Shown here piece after piece: positions 1-6,267 of a DNA stretch of 29,707 bases. Within the stretch, counting starts at the first letter, position 1; every line of letters begins with the position of its first letter. Origin of the DNA: a virus; the IMG/VR virus record IMGVR_UViG_3300012210_000016, positions 1 to 29,707 of that record. The stretch is one strand, 5' to 3'. Both the position numbers and the translations under genes were made by a program. The notes beneath the pieces are model-generated. The model ran no database searches. It had not been told where the DNA came from and saw only the letters and a program-made list of their open reading frames with translations.

Positions 1-123
1 TGGACCTGGTGCCGGCGCTGGCGCCGCACGCGGTGGCGTTGCGTGAGGTGTCCGGGCGTGCGGATGCGGGTTCGGTGGAGGTGTTGGTGGTGTTGGAGGA
101 GGCGCGTGCGGCCGCGGACGCCG
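1..123. repeat. Left copy of 123-base terminal inverted repeat
   Basis: Bases 1-123 are the exact reverse complement of 29585-29707. Identity ends at position 124, where this copy has C and the other copy has T. The repeat covers the visible N-terminal coding part of the two repeat-protein genes. It is either a shared segment of two paralogous genes at which assembly broke, or a genuine terminal repeat. Confidence 0.95.
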
Positions 124-539
124 CGCGGGCCGCCGCGCGGGCCGCCGCGGGGGCCGCCGCGGGGGCCGCCGCGCGGGACGCCGTGGGGGACGCCGTGGGG
201 GACGCCGTGGGGGACGCCGTGGGGGCCGCCGCGCGGGCCGCCGCGGGGGACGCCGTGGGGGACGCCGTGTGGGCCGCCGCGCGGGACGCCGCGGGGGACG
301 CCGTGGGGGACGCCGTGGGGGACGCCGTGTGGGCCGCCGTGCGGGACGCCGTGCGGGACGCCGCGCGGGCCGCCGCGTGGGCCGCCGCGCGGGACGCCGT
401 GGGGGACGCCGCGTGGGCCGCCGTGGGGGACGCCGTGGGGGACGCCGTGGGGGACGCCGCGCGGGCCAAACTCGCACCCACCGTCGACACCCTCCAGCAG
501 TCCGCCATCGACCTCTACACCCACCTCATCAACCCCTGA
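3..539 (+). CDS. Ala-rich four-residue repeat protein, 5'-truncated
   Basis: The frame is open to the left edge, so the true N-terminus lies outside the window; GTG at 9 is only the first visible start. An ordinary-looking N-terminal stretch (ALAPHAVALREVSGRAD, then an EVLVVLEEARAAA helix) leads into 29 tandem tetrapeptides of the form [D/A]-A-[A/V]-[G/R/W] at 117-464, followed by a conventional tail ending in LAPTVDTLQ...LYTHLINP. A paralogue lies at the opposite window end with the same N-terminus and a similar C-terminus. The composition suggests a long Ala-rich helix. No enzymatic motif is visible and the function is unknown. Its stop overlaps the next start (TGATG), so it heads the left operon in this window. 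Confidence 0.75.
   Translation, partial: DLVPALAPHAVALREVSGRADAGSVEVLVVLEEARAAADAARAAARAAAGAAAGAAARDAVGDAVGDAVGDAVGAAARAAAGDAVGDAVWAAARDAAGDAVGDAVGDAVWAAVRDAVRDAARAAAWAAARDAVGDAAWAAVGDAVGDAVGDAARAKLAPTVDTLQQSAIDLYTHLINP
117..464 (+). repeat. 29 tandem 12-base coding units
   Basis: Every unit fits G[A/C]C-GCC-G[C/T]G-[G/C/T]GG exactly. Only bases 2, 8 and 10 of each unit vary, and every variation changes the amino acid; the other nine bases are invariant in all 29 units. The units translate to DAVG, AAAR, AAAG, DAVW, DAAR, AAVG and related tetrapeptides. Confidence 0.95.
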
Positions 540-676
540 TGGCAGGACCGCAGTCGAAACCCCCACGCCCCCCCAAGCACCCGCCCGGTAACCAGACCGG
601 CCCACCCGGACGCGGCAGGGATACACGGCCTCCGCCGCCGCCCCGCCCACCGAAACCACCCACGGAGCAGCAATGA
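539..676 (+). CDS. Small Pro-rich protein (45 aa)
   Basis: The ATG overlaps the preceding stop (TGATG at 537-541) and the TGA overlaps the next ATG (ATGA at 673-676), so both junctions support translation by coupling. The peptide is rich in Pro, Lys and Arg, including a run of five prolines near residue 35, and is probably disordered. I see no domain. The coupling is the main evidence that it is real, because proline-rich frames are easily generated by GC-rich shadows. Confidence 0.5.
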   Translation: MAGPQSKPPRPPKHPPGNQTGPPGRGRDTRPPPPPRPPKPPTEQQ

Positions 677-1062
677 GCCAACGCCTCTCCCGGAACCAGC
701 AGACCTACCGCAACGCGATCATCAACGACATCCTCTGCACCGCGGCCATCCAGGTCGCCGAAGGCGGCACCGTCTCCGTGCGCCGCATCGGTGAAAGGCT
801 GGGAATCGCCCCGACCGGTATCTACCGGTACTTCCCCTCGTTGCAGGCGCTGACGGCGGCGACGGGGGAACTGTTCCTGGCCGAGCTCGATGATCTGGCC
901 GCGGCGGCGTCGGGCGGGGCGGAGGGTTTTTCGCGGGCGCGTGCGGCGGTGCTGGTGGAGTGGCAGCAGACCCGCCCCGCCGTATGGTCGATACTGGCTG
1001 GCCCGGGCGGTCCGTTGGCGCAGCTGGTGTCGGCCGCGCTCGCCGCCTACGCCGAGCAGTGA
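673..1062 (+). CDS. Short TetR-like HTH protein (copy 1)
   Basis: 129 aa. Residues of about 18-70 look like the TetR N-terminal DNA-binding domain: an AAIQVAEGG helix, then VRRIGERLGIAPTGIYRYFPS (helix-turn-helix with the characteristic xxYRYF motif), then a helix starting LQALTAA. The usual TetR ligand/dimer domain is mostly missing: family members are about 190-220 aa, and here only some 60 residues follow. The C-terminus (RPAVWSILAGPGGPLAQLV..AALAA) matches the second TetR-like protein at 5241-5651, so the short form is a shared architecture rather than a random truncation. GGAG lies just upstream of the ATG. It is a likely transcriptional regulator of the phage; its operator is unknown. 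Confidence 0.8.
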   Translation: MSQRLSRNQQTYRNAIINDILCTAAIQVAEGGTVSVRRIGERLGIAPTGIYRYFPSLQALTAATGELFLAELDDLAAAASGGAEGFSRARAAVLVEWQQTRPAVWSILAGPGGPLAQLVSAALAAYAEQ

Positions 1063-1064
1063 CC

Positions 1065-1313
1065 ATGGTCGCTGAGCACGGGAACTACTCGAGGTACTCC
1101 AATGGCGGATGCCGCTGCGAACGATGCAGAGCGGCGGCCCGGGACTACGCGAGGCGTCGCCGGCGGGAACGCACGAGGCTGTCGTTGATGGGGTTGCCGT
1201 CCGGGCTGACCGTGCATGGTGCCCGGGGCTACAGCAATGGCTGCAGGTGCGACGCGTGCAGGGCCGGCTCTGCCGAGCGGATCAGGAAGCGTCGAGCCGG
1301 GGAGGGAAAGTGA
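1065..1313 (+). CDS. Double CxC putative zinc-binding protein (copy 1)
   Basis: 82 aa with two copies of a motif resembling H-G-x(3)-Y-S-N-G-C-x-C-x2-C-R: YSNGGCRCERCRAA near residue 12 and GYSNGCRCDACRAG near residue 55, joined by an Arg-rich linker. Three cysteines plus a His per repeat suggest a small metal site, and the basic linker suggests nucleic-acid binding; both are inferences. A clear paralogue with the same two-repeat layout is on the opposite strand at 26424-26678. It starts two bases after the TetR-like stop and its TGA overlaps the nuclease GTG. Confidence 0.75.
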   Translation: MVAEHGNYSRYSNGGCRCERCRAAARDYARRRRRERTRLSLMGLPSGLTVHGARGYSNGCRCDACRAGSAERIRKRRAGEGK

Positions 1314-2083
1314 CCCTCCAGCGTGTCAACGCGGGTAGCGGCCATTACTACAAGATCGACGGCCACAAGGTCGACTCGGTCACCGAACTCATCCGCGGCG
1401 GCTGGCCACCCGACCTCACGCGCGCCGCCGCCGTCGCCGTCGCCGAACACGTCGCCGACCACGACGACGAGGTCGAACTCCTCCGCGACGGCACCCGCCT
1501 GGCGATGGTGGAGACGCTCGCCGGCGAACCACAACGCAAGTGGCGCACCAAACGGGACCGCGGTACCCGTGTCCACGCGGCCATCGCCCGCGGCGACCGG
1601 CACGTCTGGCCGGAGGATCTGGCCGGGTTCGAGCGTGCCTACCGTGCCTACCGGGCGGAGTGGCGGCCCCGTCCACTGTTCTGGGAGGCCACGGTCGGTT
1701 CCCGCACGCAGCGGTACGGCGGCACCCTGGACGACCTGTCGATCATCCCCGGCATGGGGGTGCAGGTCATCGACTACAAGACCGGTGACGAGGACGACCG
1801 GCCGTGGCCGGACGTGGCGTTGCAGCTGGCCGCGTACCGGCACGCGGAGTGGATCCTGGGTGCGGGCGGGGATGTGCTCGATCTGGGGTCGTTCCGTATC
1901 CGGGGTGGTCTGGTGGTGCATCTGCGGCCGGACGGCTATGACGTGCACCGGGTCGAGTGCGGCCAGGTGGTGTACCGGGATTTCCTGAATGTGGCGGCGG
2001 TGGCCCGGGCGCGCAGGGACCGGGCCGGGTCGTGGTTGTCGGTTCCCCTGCTGCCCCCCCTCCCGGACGGAGACACACCATGA
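1310..2083 (+). CDS. PD-(D/E)XK exonuclease, RecB/Cas4-like
   Basis: 257 aa, GTG start in a GTGA overlap, preceded by GGGGAGGGA. The RecB-family nuclease pattern is visible: GTRVHAA with His89, acidic Glu126, GGTLDD with Asp141, VIDYKTG with Asp155 and Lys157, and the QLAAYRHA motif with Gln172 and Tyr176. Members resect double-stranded DNA, supplying single strands for annealing. An ERF annealing protein lies two genes downstream, so together they probably form a phage recombination pair comparable to Red alpha/beta. All expected catalytic residues appear present. Confidence 0.88.
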   Translation: MTLQRVNAGSGHYYKIDGHKVDSVTELIRGGWPPDLTRAAAVAVAEHVADHDDEVELLRDGTRLAMVETLAGEPQRKWRTKRDRGTRVHAAIARGDRHVWPEDLAGFERAYRAYRAEWRPRPLFWEATVGSRTQRYGGTLDDLSIIPGMGVQVIDYKTGDEDDRPWPDVALQLAAYRHAEWILGAGGDVLDLGSFRIRGGLVVHLRPDGYDVHRVECGQVVYRDFLNVAAVARARRDRAGSWLSVPLLPPLPDGDTP

Positions 2084-2328
2084 GCGGCGAGGCGCTGAAC
2101 CGGTGCCGGCAACTCCTGATCGACATGACCGACGTCGACCACCCCGAGCAGATCCCGGGCCTGTGCCGCGAGTACGACGACCTGTACCAGCAGTTGACCG
2201 ACGCCGAGCGGACCGTGCTGGAGTTCGACGGTCCCGAGCACGACGAGGCGTTCGTCGGCTGCTCGGCGATCGGATGTGACCGCGGCTCCGGGCGTCACGT
2301 CCCCGGCTGCTCTTGGGCGGAGAAGTGA
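2080..2328 (+). CDS. Hypothetical acidic protein (82 aa)
   Basis: It lies between the nuclease and the ERF protein. Its ATG overlaps the nuclease stop (ATGA), and its own stop is followed one base later by the ERF start. The N-terminal two thirds look helical and acidic. Near the C-terminus are three cysteines in GCSAIGCDRGSGRHVPGC with a His, which could bind metal. I do not recognise a family. The operon position suggests a link to recombination, by context only. Confidence 0.75.
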   Translation: MSGEALNRCRQLLIDMTDVDHPEQIPGLCREYDDLYQQLTDAERTVLEFDGPEHDEAFVGCSAIGCDRGSGRHVPGCSWAEK

Positions 2329-2329
2329 G

Positions 2330-3112
2330 ATGACTGACGTGACCGAGTCCGTCGCACATCAGTTCGACCCCGGGGATGCTCCGCCCGTGCACGAGGCGTG
2401 GCGGCGTGTCATGGCCGACGTCGTCACCATCGACAAGGGCGGGTTCAACGCCGAGTTCCGGTACAAGTTCCGTGGCGTCGACCAGGTCATCGACGCCGTC
2501 GGCCCCATCCTCCGCCAGCACGGGGTCCTGGTGCTCCCCACCCACATCCACATCGCGCACCGCGACATCTCCACCAGCGGCGGGAAACCCGCCCGCGAAT
2601 GCACCGCCATCGTCACCTACACCATCGTCGGCCCCCGCGGCGACACCCTCACGGTCATGTCCGCCGGTGAGGGCATGGACCTGCAGGACAAGGGCACCGC
2701 GAAGGCCATGTCCGTCGCGTTGCGGATCCTGTTCCTCCAGGCGCTCGTCGTCCCCACCGGTGACCCCGACCCCGATCAGGGCGGCCAGTCCCCGACCCGC
2801 GCGAACAAACGCCAGCCGAGGGCCCGCGTCGAGAAGCCGGCCCCCGAACCTGTCACCGACCCCGCGTGGCTCGCCGACATGCAGGACCGCATCGGGGAGG
2901 CGCTCAACCAGGCGAACCTGACCGAGTTGTGGGCGCAGCTGATCGCCGCGAAACGCGCGGGGAAGGTGTCCACCGTGGACGCCGCCGCCCTGCAGGTTCT
3001 GTTCGGGGAGCGCGGCAAGGCCTTCAACACCGACACCACCGACACCGACACCACCGACACCGACACCGACACCGACACCGATATCGACGCTGCCATTGAG
3101 GAGGGGACGTGA
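2330..3112 (+). CDS. erf: ERF-family single-strand DNA annealing protein
   Basis: 260 aa. Typical ERF features are YKFRGVDQVIDAVGPILRQHG near residues 44-64 and, later, GEGMDLQDKGTAKAMSVALR followed by FLQALVVPTGDPDPD. ERF proteins anneal complementary single strands during phage recombination and genome circularisation. The conserved core occupies about residues 15-150. A charged linker and a helical segment follow (about 180-235), then an unusual C-terminal Thr-Asp repeat coded by an ACCGAC hexanucleotide tract. Partner nuclease at 1310-2083. Its stop overlaps the WhiB GTG. Confidence 0.9.
   Translation: MTDVTESVAHQFDPGDAPPVHEAWRRVMADVVTIDKGGFNAEFRYKFRGVDQVIDAVGPILRQHGVLVLPTHIHIAHRDISTSGGKPARECTAIVTYTIVGPRGDTLTVMSAGEGMDLQDKGTAKAMSVALRILFLQALVVPTGDPDPDQGGQSPTRANKRQPRARVEKPAPEPVTDPAWLADMQDRIGEALNQANLTELWAQLIAAKRAGKVSTVDAAALQVLFGERGKAFNTDTTDTDTTDTDTDTDTDIDAAIEEGT
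3029..3083 (+). repeat. ACCGAC-type hexanucleotide tract in erf
   Basis: A short tandem repeat of mostly ACCGAC units with a few ACC interruptions encodes the acidic (Thr-Asp)n stretch near the ERF C-terminus. Tracts like this can change length by slippage in steps that keep the frame. Confidence 0.85.
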
Positions 3113-3504
3113 GTCAACGGAGAACCCCCACCGCCGTCGAGGTCCGCGCCGTCCTGTTCGACGACCGGTTCCGCGCCGCCTGGTCCGCTGCGGCGGACCC
3201 CGAGTGGCGTCGGAAGGCCCGCTGCCGTAGCCACGACCCGGAGATGTTCTTCCCCGACCCGAAGGGATCGTCGCTCGACGCGCTCGCGGTCTGCGGTGTC
3301 TGCCCCGTCCGGGCGGTGTGTCTCCGCGACGTGCTGCGCCGCGGTGAACGCCTCGACGGGATCTGGGGCGGCACCCGCCCCGCCGAACGAGACGCCATGC
3401 TGATCGCCTGGCCGCGTCTGCGCTCCGGCCGGTCACCCGAACCGCCGCGCGGGCGGCCACCTGCCCGCGTCACCCGCCGCTCCCGCCCCGGGCGGCGACC
3501 GTGA
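3109..3504 (+). CDS. whiB: WhiB-family iron-sulfur transcription regulator
   Basis: 131 aa, GTG start in a GTGA overlap. Four cysteines, Cys39, Cys62, Cys65 and Cys71, give the C-x22-C-x2-C-x5-C arrangement that binds a [4Fe-4S] cluster, followed by the GIWGG turn (84-88) and TRPAER. The tail is Arg/Pro rich. WhiB proteins are essentially confined to Actinomycetota and their phages, where they bind the primary sigma factor region 4 and alter promoter choice, so this supports the host assignment. In phages they may redirect host transcription. Confidence 0.92.
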   Translation: MSQRRTPTAVEVRAVLFDDRFRAAWSAAADPEWRRKARCRSHDPEMFFPDPKGSSLDALAVCGVCPVRAVCLRDVLRRGERLDGIWGGTRPAERDAMLIAWPRLRSGRSPEPPRGRPPARVTRRSRPGRRP

Positions 3505-3800
3505 CCGCCATCAGCGCAGGACAGCTCACCGTGTGGGTACTGGCCTGCGCCGTGCTCGGCGGCGGGCTGCTCCTGGCCGCGCACCTCGCCTGGTCCGAAA
3601 CCCCCGGCCGGCACCGCGGGACCCTCCGCACCGTCGACATCGCCGCGCACGCCACCCGCCCCTCACACGCCGCCCGGCTCGAGGAGGAGTTCCGCGGCAT
3701 CCTCACCGCACGCACCCTGTACGACCCGTACGGCTACCCCACCGAGTTCGGCACCCACCCCGAACCCACCCCGACCGGGAGACCCCATGACCGTCTATGA
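3501..3800 (+). CDS. Single-pass membrane protein (99 aa)
   Basis: GTG start overlapping the WhiB stop. One hydrophobic helix, about residues 8-27 (LTVWVLACAVLGGGLLLAAH), is followed by a basic then acidic region and a Pro-rich end. The topology looks like an N-terminal anchor with a soluble tail. It overlaps the next gene by 14 bases. No family is recognised and the role is unknown. Confidence 0.7.
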   Translation: MTAISAGQLTVWVLACAVLGGGLLLAAHLAWSETPGRHRGTLRTVDIAAHATRPSHAARLEEEFRGILTARTLYDPYGYPTEFGTHPEPTPTGRPHDRL

Positions 3801-4953
3801 CGTGACCGCGCTCGGCGCGGCCGGTGACGGTGTCACCGACGACTACACGGTGATCCAGTCCGCGCTCACCCTGGCCGCACCGGGCGACACCGTCGTCCTG
3901 CCCCGCAAACACCGCGTCTCGGCGCCGCTCGTCCTCGCCACCCCCAACGTCACCCTGAGGGGCGTGTGGGCGCCACGCTGGGCCTACGACACGCCGCAGT
4001 CGAACTACGTGAAACCGTTCTTCGGGTCGTTCACCGGCGACGCGGTGGTCCGGGTGGAGGCGAACGGGTGCCGTATCCAGGATCTGCTCGTCGACGGCGT
4101 CAACGCGACCGGCCCGTCCGGGGTCGCCGTCGACGGCGTCGAGATCGGCGGCGGTGTCCACGACACGCTGCTGGAGCGGGTCGGCCTGTACAACCTGACC
4201 GGTGCCGGTCTCCTGGCCCTCGAGGCCGCCGCGGTCGTCGCGGTCGACGTGTCCGCGAACACCTGCCGCGGATCGGGGGCGTTCGTCCTCGAGGTGACCG
4301 ATTCGCTGTTCACCCGTTGCCTGGCCGTGGCGAACGCAGGGTGCGGGTTCGTGCTCACGAACCCGTCGGACGTGAAACTGACTGACTGCATGTCGGTGTT
4401 CAACGACGCCCACGGGTTCCAGGCCACCGGCACCAACGGGTCTTTACAGTTCGCGAATTGCAGTACGGACCGTAACGACATGGCCGGGTTCGCGATGTTC
4501 TGCGGCGGCGCGAGTGACGCGCACGCCATCACGTTGACGGGGTGCTATGCGCGGCGTGACGTGCAGAAAGGCTTCCACGTCGGCGGGGCGGCGGGGGCGA
4601 GGCATGTGCCGGTGCTGATGTCCGCGTGCGCCACCCACGTCGCGAAGGACGACGCCGGAGGCGGCACCAACGGGCCGCTGTACGGTCTGGTCGTGGACTA
4701 CGGGCGCGCGGTGCAGCTCGCCGCCTGCTCGATGCAGGGCGCCACGCAGGGGCTGCTGGAGACCAACGGCGCCGTCACCCGCTACGGGCCCGACACGCTG
4801 TTCAACACCGGCACCGGCAGCGCGGCGGTGTGGGACACCCAGTCCGTGACCCGCTACTCCGCGCCCGGCGGGCAGGGGAAGGCGTTCGTGCAGGGCGGCG
4901 CGTACAAGTACACGGGTGCGGCCGGCACGACCAGCACGGTGGCTCCGTCATGA
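3787..4953 (+). CDS. Pectate-lyase-3-like right-handed beta-helix protein
   Basis: 388 aa. The N-terminus (YDVTALGAAGDGVTDDYTVIQ, then PGDTVVLPRKHRVSAPL) is the typical entry to the pectate_lyase_3/tailspike beta-helix fold. The rest consists of short turn-strand repeats such as DLLVDGVNATG, TDSLFTRCLAVANAGCGF and LTDCMSVFNDAHGF. Such proteins bind or cut polysaccharides and often serve as phage receptor-binding proteins or depolymerases, but no catalytic residues can be assigned here. It lies in the recombination/regulator operon rather than the tail operon, which is unusual. Leu220 (4444-4446) is encoded by TTA, a very rare codon in this window and the codon read by the tRNA at 28030-28134. 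Confidence 0.82.
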   Translation: MTVYDVTALGAAGDGVTDDYTVIQSALTLAAPGDTVVLPRKHRVSAPLVLATPNVTLRGVWAPRWAYDTPQSNYVKPFFGSFTGDAVVRVEANGCRIQDLLVDGVNATGPSGVAVDGVEIGGGVHDTLLERVGLYNLTGAGLLALEAAAVVAVDVSANTCRGSGAFVLEVTDSLFTRCLAVANAGCGFVLTNPSDVKLTDCMSVFNDAHGFQATGTNGSLQFANCSTDRNDMAGFAMFCGGASDAHAITLTGCYARRDVQKGFHVGGAAGARHVPVLMSACATHVAKDDAGGGTNGPLYGLVVDYGRAVQLAACSMQGATQGLLETNGAVTRYGPDTLFNTGTGSAAVWDTQSVTRYSAPGGQGKAFVQGGAYKYTGAAGTTSTVAPS

Positions 4954-5042
4954 CCCGCGAGGAAGCCGCGATCGTCACGGCGTACACCGGTGTCCTGTCG
5001 CTCGTCGTCGACGCTGTGCCCGGTCCGGGGGTGTCGTCGTGA
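4950..5042 (+). CDS. Very short ORF beginning MTREEAAIVTAYTGVL (30 aa)
   Basis: The ATG overlaps the preceding stop (ATGA) and its own stop overlaps the next GTG, so it is embedded in the coupled operon. The first 16 residues resemble the start of a small phage protein family with an EEAAIVTAYTG opening, whose members, as I remember them, are longer. The remainder here is short and unrelated, so this may be a decayed or minimal version. Confidence 0.5.
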   Translation: MTREEAAIVTAYTGVLSLVVDAVPGPGVSS

Positions 5043-5239
5043 AGCGGGCGGACTGGGTCCACGGTGACCTGCGCGGCAGCCGCGCCCGGCGGGCCCGCCG
5101 CAGCCAGTTGGTGGCGCTCGAGGCCGCGCTCGGCGCCTCCTACGAGGCGCTCCTGGAGGACGTCGAGGCCTACCTGGACGGGTTCCTCCCCCCGGGCTGG
5201 ATCGCCGACCTCGCCGACCTCCCCGACAGGGGGGTGTGA
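5039..5239 (+). CDS. Hypothetical protein (66 aa)
   Basis: GTG start in a GTGA overlap; stop one base before the second TetR-like gene. The N-terminal 20 residues are Arg-rich. A predicted helix (LVALEAALGASYEALLEDVEAYLDG) follows, then a hydrophobic FLPPGWIADLADLP segment. It could be a small DNA-binding or partner protein, but no family is recognised. Confidence 0.65.
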   Translation: MKRADWVHGDLRGSRARRARRSQLVALEAALGASYEALLEDVEAYLDGFLPPGWIADLADLPDRGV

Positions 5240-5240
5240 C

Positions 5241-5651
5241 GTGGCGATCAGCAGGTCACGGGGACTGCTGCCCGACGGACGCACCCGCATGCAACGCGAC
5301 CGTGACCGGCGCACCGCCGAGATCCTCGAGACCGGTGTTGACATGGTGCGGGGCGGTGAGCAGCCCACCATGCGGGGCATCGCCGCCCGCATGGGCATGA
5401 CCGCCCCGGCGTTGATGCGGTACGTCCCCGACGCCGCCGAGTTGCGGCGCCGGGTCGCGGCCACGGTGATGGACGACCTCGGGGTGTACGCGGTGGAGCA
5501 GTTCGGGCAGGACACCGACGCGACCCGCACCGTGGCGCTCGGCGAGTGGTACCTGGCGCGTCCGGCGGAGTGGCTGATCCTGTGCGAGCCGGGTGGGCCG
5601 TGCGCCGACCTGGTGGCTGCGGCCCTCGCCGCGACCGGGGGCGAGCAGTGA
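5241..5651 (+). CDS. Short TetR-like HTH protein (copy 2)
   Basis: 136 aa from GTG 5241, one base after the upstream stop; longer starts would overlap the previous gene heavily. After a basic N-terminus (about 25 residues) comes a TetR-type HTH: IAARMGMTAPALMRYVPDAAEL at about 56-77, preceded by EILETGVDMVRGG. The C-terminus (EWYLARPAEWLILCEPGGPCADLVAAALAA) clearly matches copy 1 at 673-1062. It shares the shortened ligand domain with copy 1. The canonical Tyr-Arg-Tyr-Phe is replaced by MRYV, so DNA recognition probably differs. It likely regulates phage genes. Confidence 0.78.
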   Translation: MAISRSRGLLPDGRTRMQRDRDRRTAEILETGVDMVRGGEQPTMRGIAARMGMTAPALMRYVPDAAELRRRVAATVMDDLGVYAVEQFGQDTDATRTVALGEWYLARPAEWLILCEPGGPCADLVAAALAATGGEQ

Positions 5652-5854
5652 ACCACAACCTTTTGAAGTCCGCCGGGGCGAGAGTGTGGCGCACCCGCCG
5701 GAACACGTACAGCATCCTGCTTCCCAACGAGTGGCACGCGGCGTGCTGTCGCGGATGCGGCTGGATGCGCGACAGGTCGTCGTGGTCCTCGGCGATTCTG
5801 CTGGCCGACGAGCACGCACGGTTCGACTGCGCCGAGCTCAGGTGGTCGGCGTGA
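5648..5854 (+). CDS. Hypothetical small protein with CCRGC motif (68 aa)
   Basis: GTG start overlapping the TetR-like stop; its TGA overlaps the next ATG (TGATG). It contains ACCRGCGWM in the middle and a further Cys and His toward the end, so a metal site is possible. The N-terminus is basic. No family is recognised; the context is simply the distal part of the left operon. Confidence 0.65.
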   Translation: MNHNLLKSAGARVWRTRRNTYSILLPNEWHAACCRGCGWMRDRSSWSSAILLADEHARFDCAELRWSA

Positions 5855-6267
5855 TGCGGCCGGCAGGGTGGGCGGCGTTGTCCCTGCTCGGCGTGGCCGT
5901 GTTCGCGGTGACCCTGGCCGCTCCGGTGGCGCTCGCTGCCGGTGTAGGTCGTCAGGCCGTGGCGTGGTCTCGCGTCGATGAGCTGACGGCGGGGACGGCC
6001 CGGTCGGCGTGCCGGTCGGAGATCGAGCACGACGCCGCCCAGCGCGCCACCGACGTCGGGGCGCAGTACCCGACCGTGACCGTGACGGTGTCGGCGGTGG
6101 AGGTGTTCGACCCTGAGCGGACGCAGTACGGGTGGTCGGTGGACGGGGCGATGACGTTCACCGTGTCGGGCGGGTTCCTCGCGGTGCCGACCCGTGTGGC
6201 GGTTTCGTGTGATGTGTCGGGTACCGAGTCCGCGCCGGTCGCGGTCGTCGGCGCAGGCGCGGGGTAG
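5854..6267 (+). CDS. Secreted or membrane-anchored protein (137 aa)
   Basis: ATG 5854 overlaps the upstream stop by one base; GTG 5851 is a possible alternative. The N-terminus has a signal or anchor: MRPAGWAALSLLGVAVFAV, continuing hydrophobic to about residue 30. The exported part has two Cys (CRSEIEHD and SCDVSG) that could form a disulfide, and beta-like segments such as TVTVTVSAVEVFD. It is the last gene of the left operon and is followed by the convergent terminator. Function unknown. Confidence 0.7.
   Translation: MRPAGWAALSLLGVAVFAVTLAAPVALAAGVGRQAVAWSRVDELTAGTARSACRSEIEHDAAQRATDVGAQYPTVTVTVSAVEVFDPERTQYGWSVDGAMTFTVSGGFLAVPTRVAVSCDVSGTESAPVAVVGAGAG

Noticed and set aside
117-464. CRISPR array
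   Set aside because: The repeat units are contiguous 12-mers with no spacers and lie in a coding frame.
43-591. Long frames in the other two phases of the left repeat (Gly-Thr-Pro-Trp and Gly-Arg-Arg repeats)
   Set aside because: The 12-base unit has no stop in any phase, so all three frames stay open automatically. Only the DAVG/AAAR frame continues into ordinary sequence at both sides and is matched by the paralogue.
1229-3460. 743-residue open frame on the minus strand
   Set aside because: Arg/Gly/Val-rich shadow opposite clearly recognised nuclease, ERF and WhiB genes; no family features.
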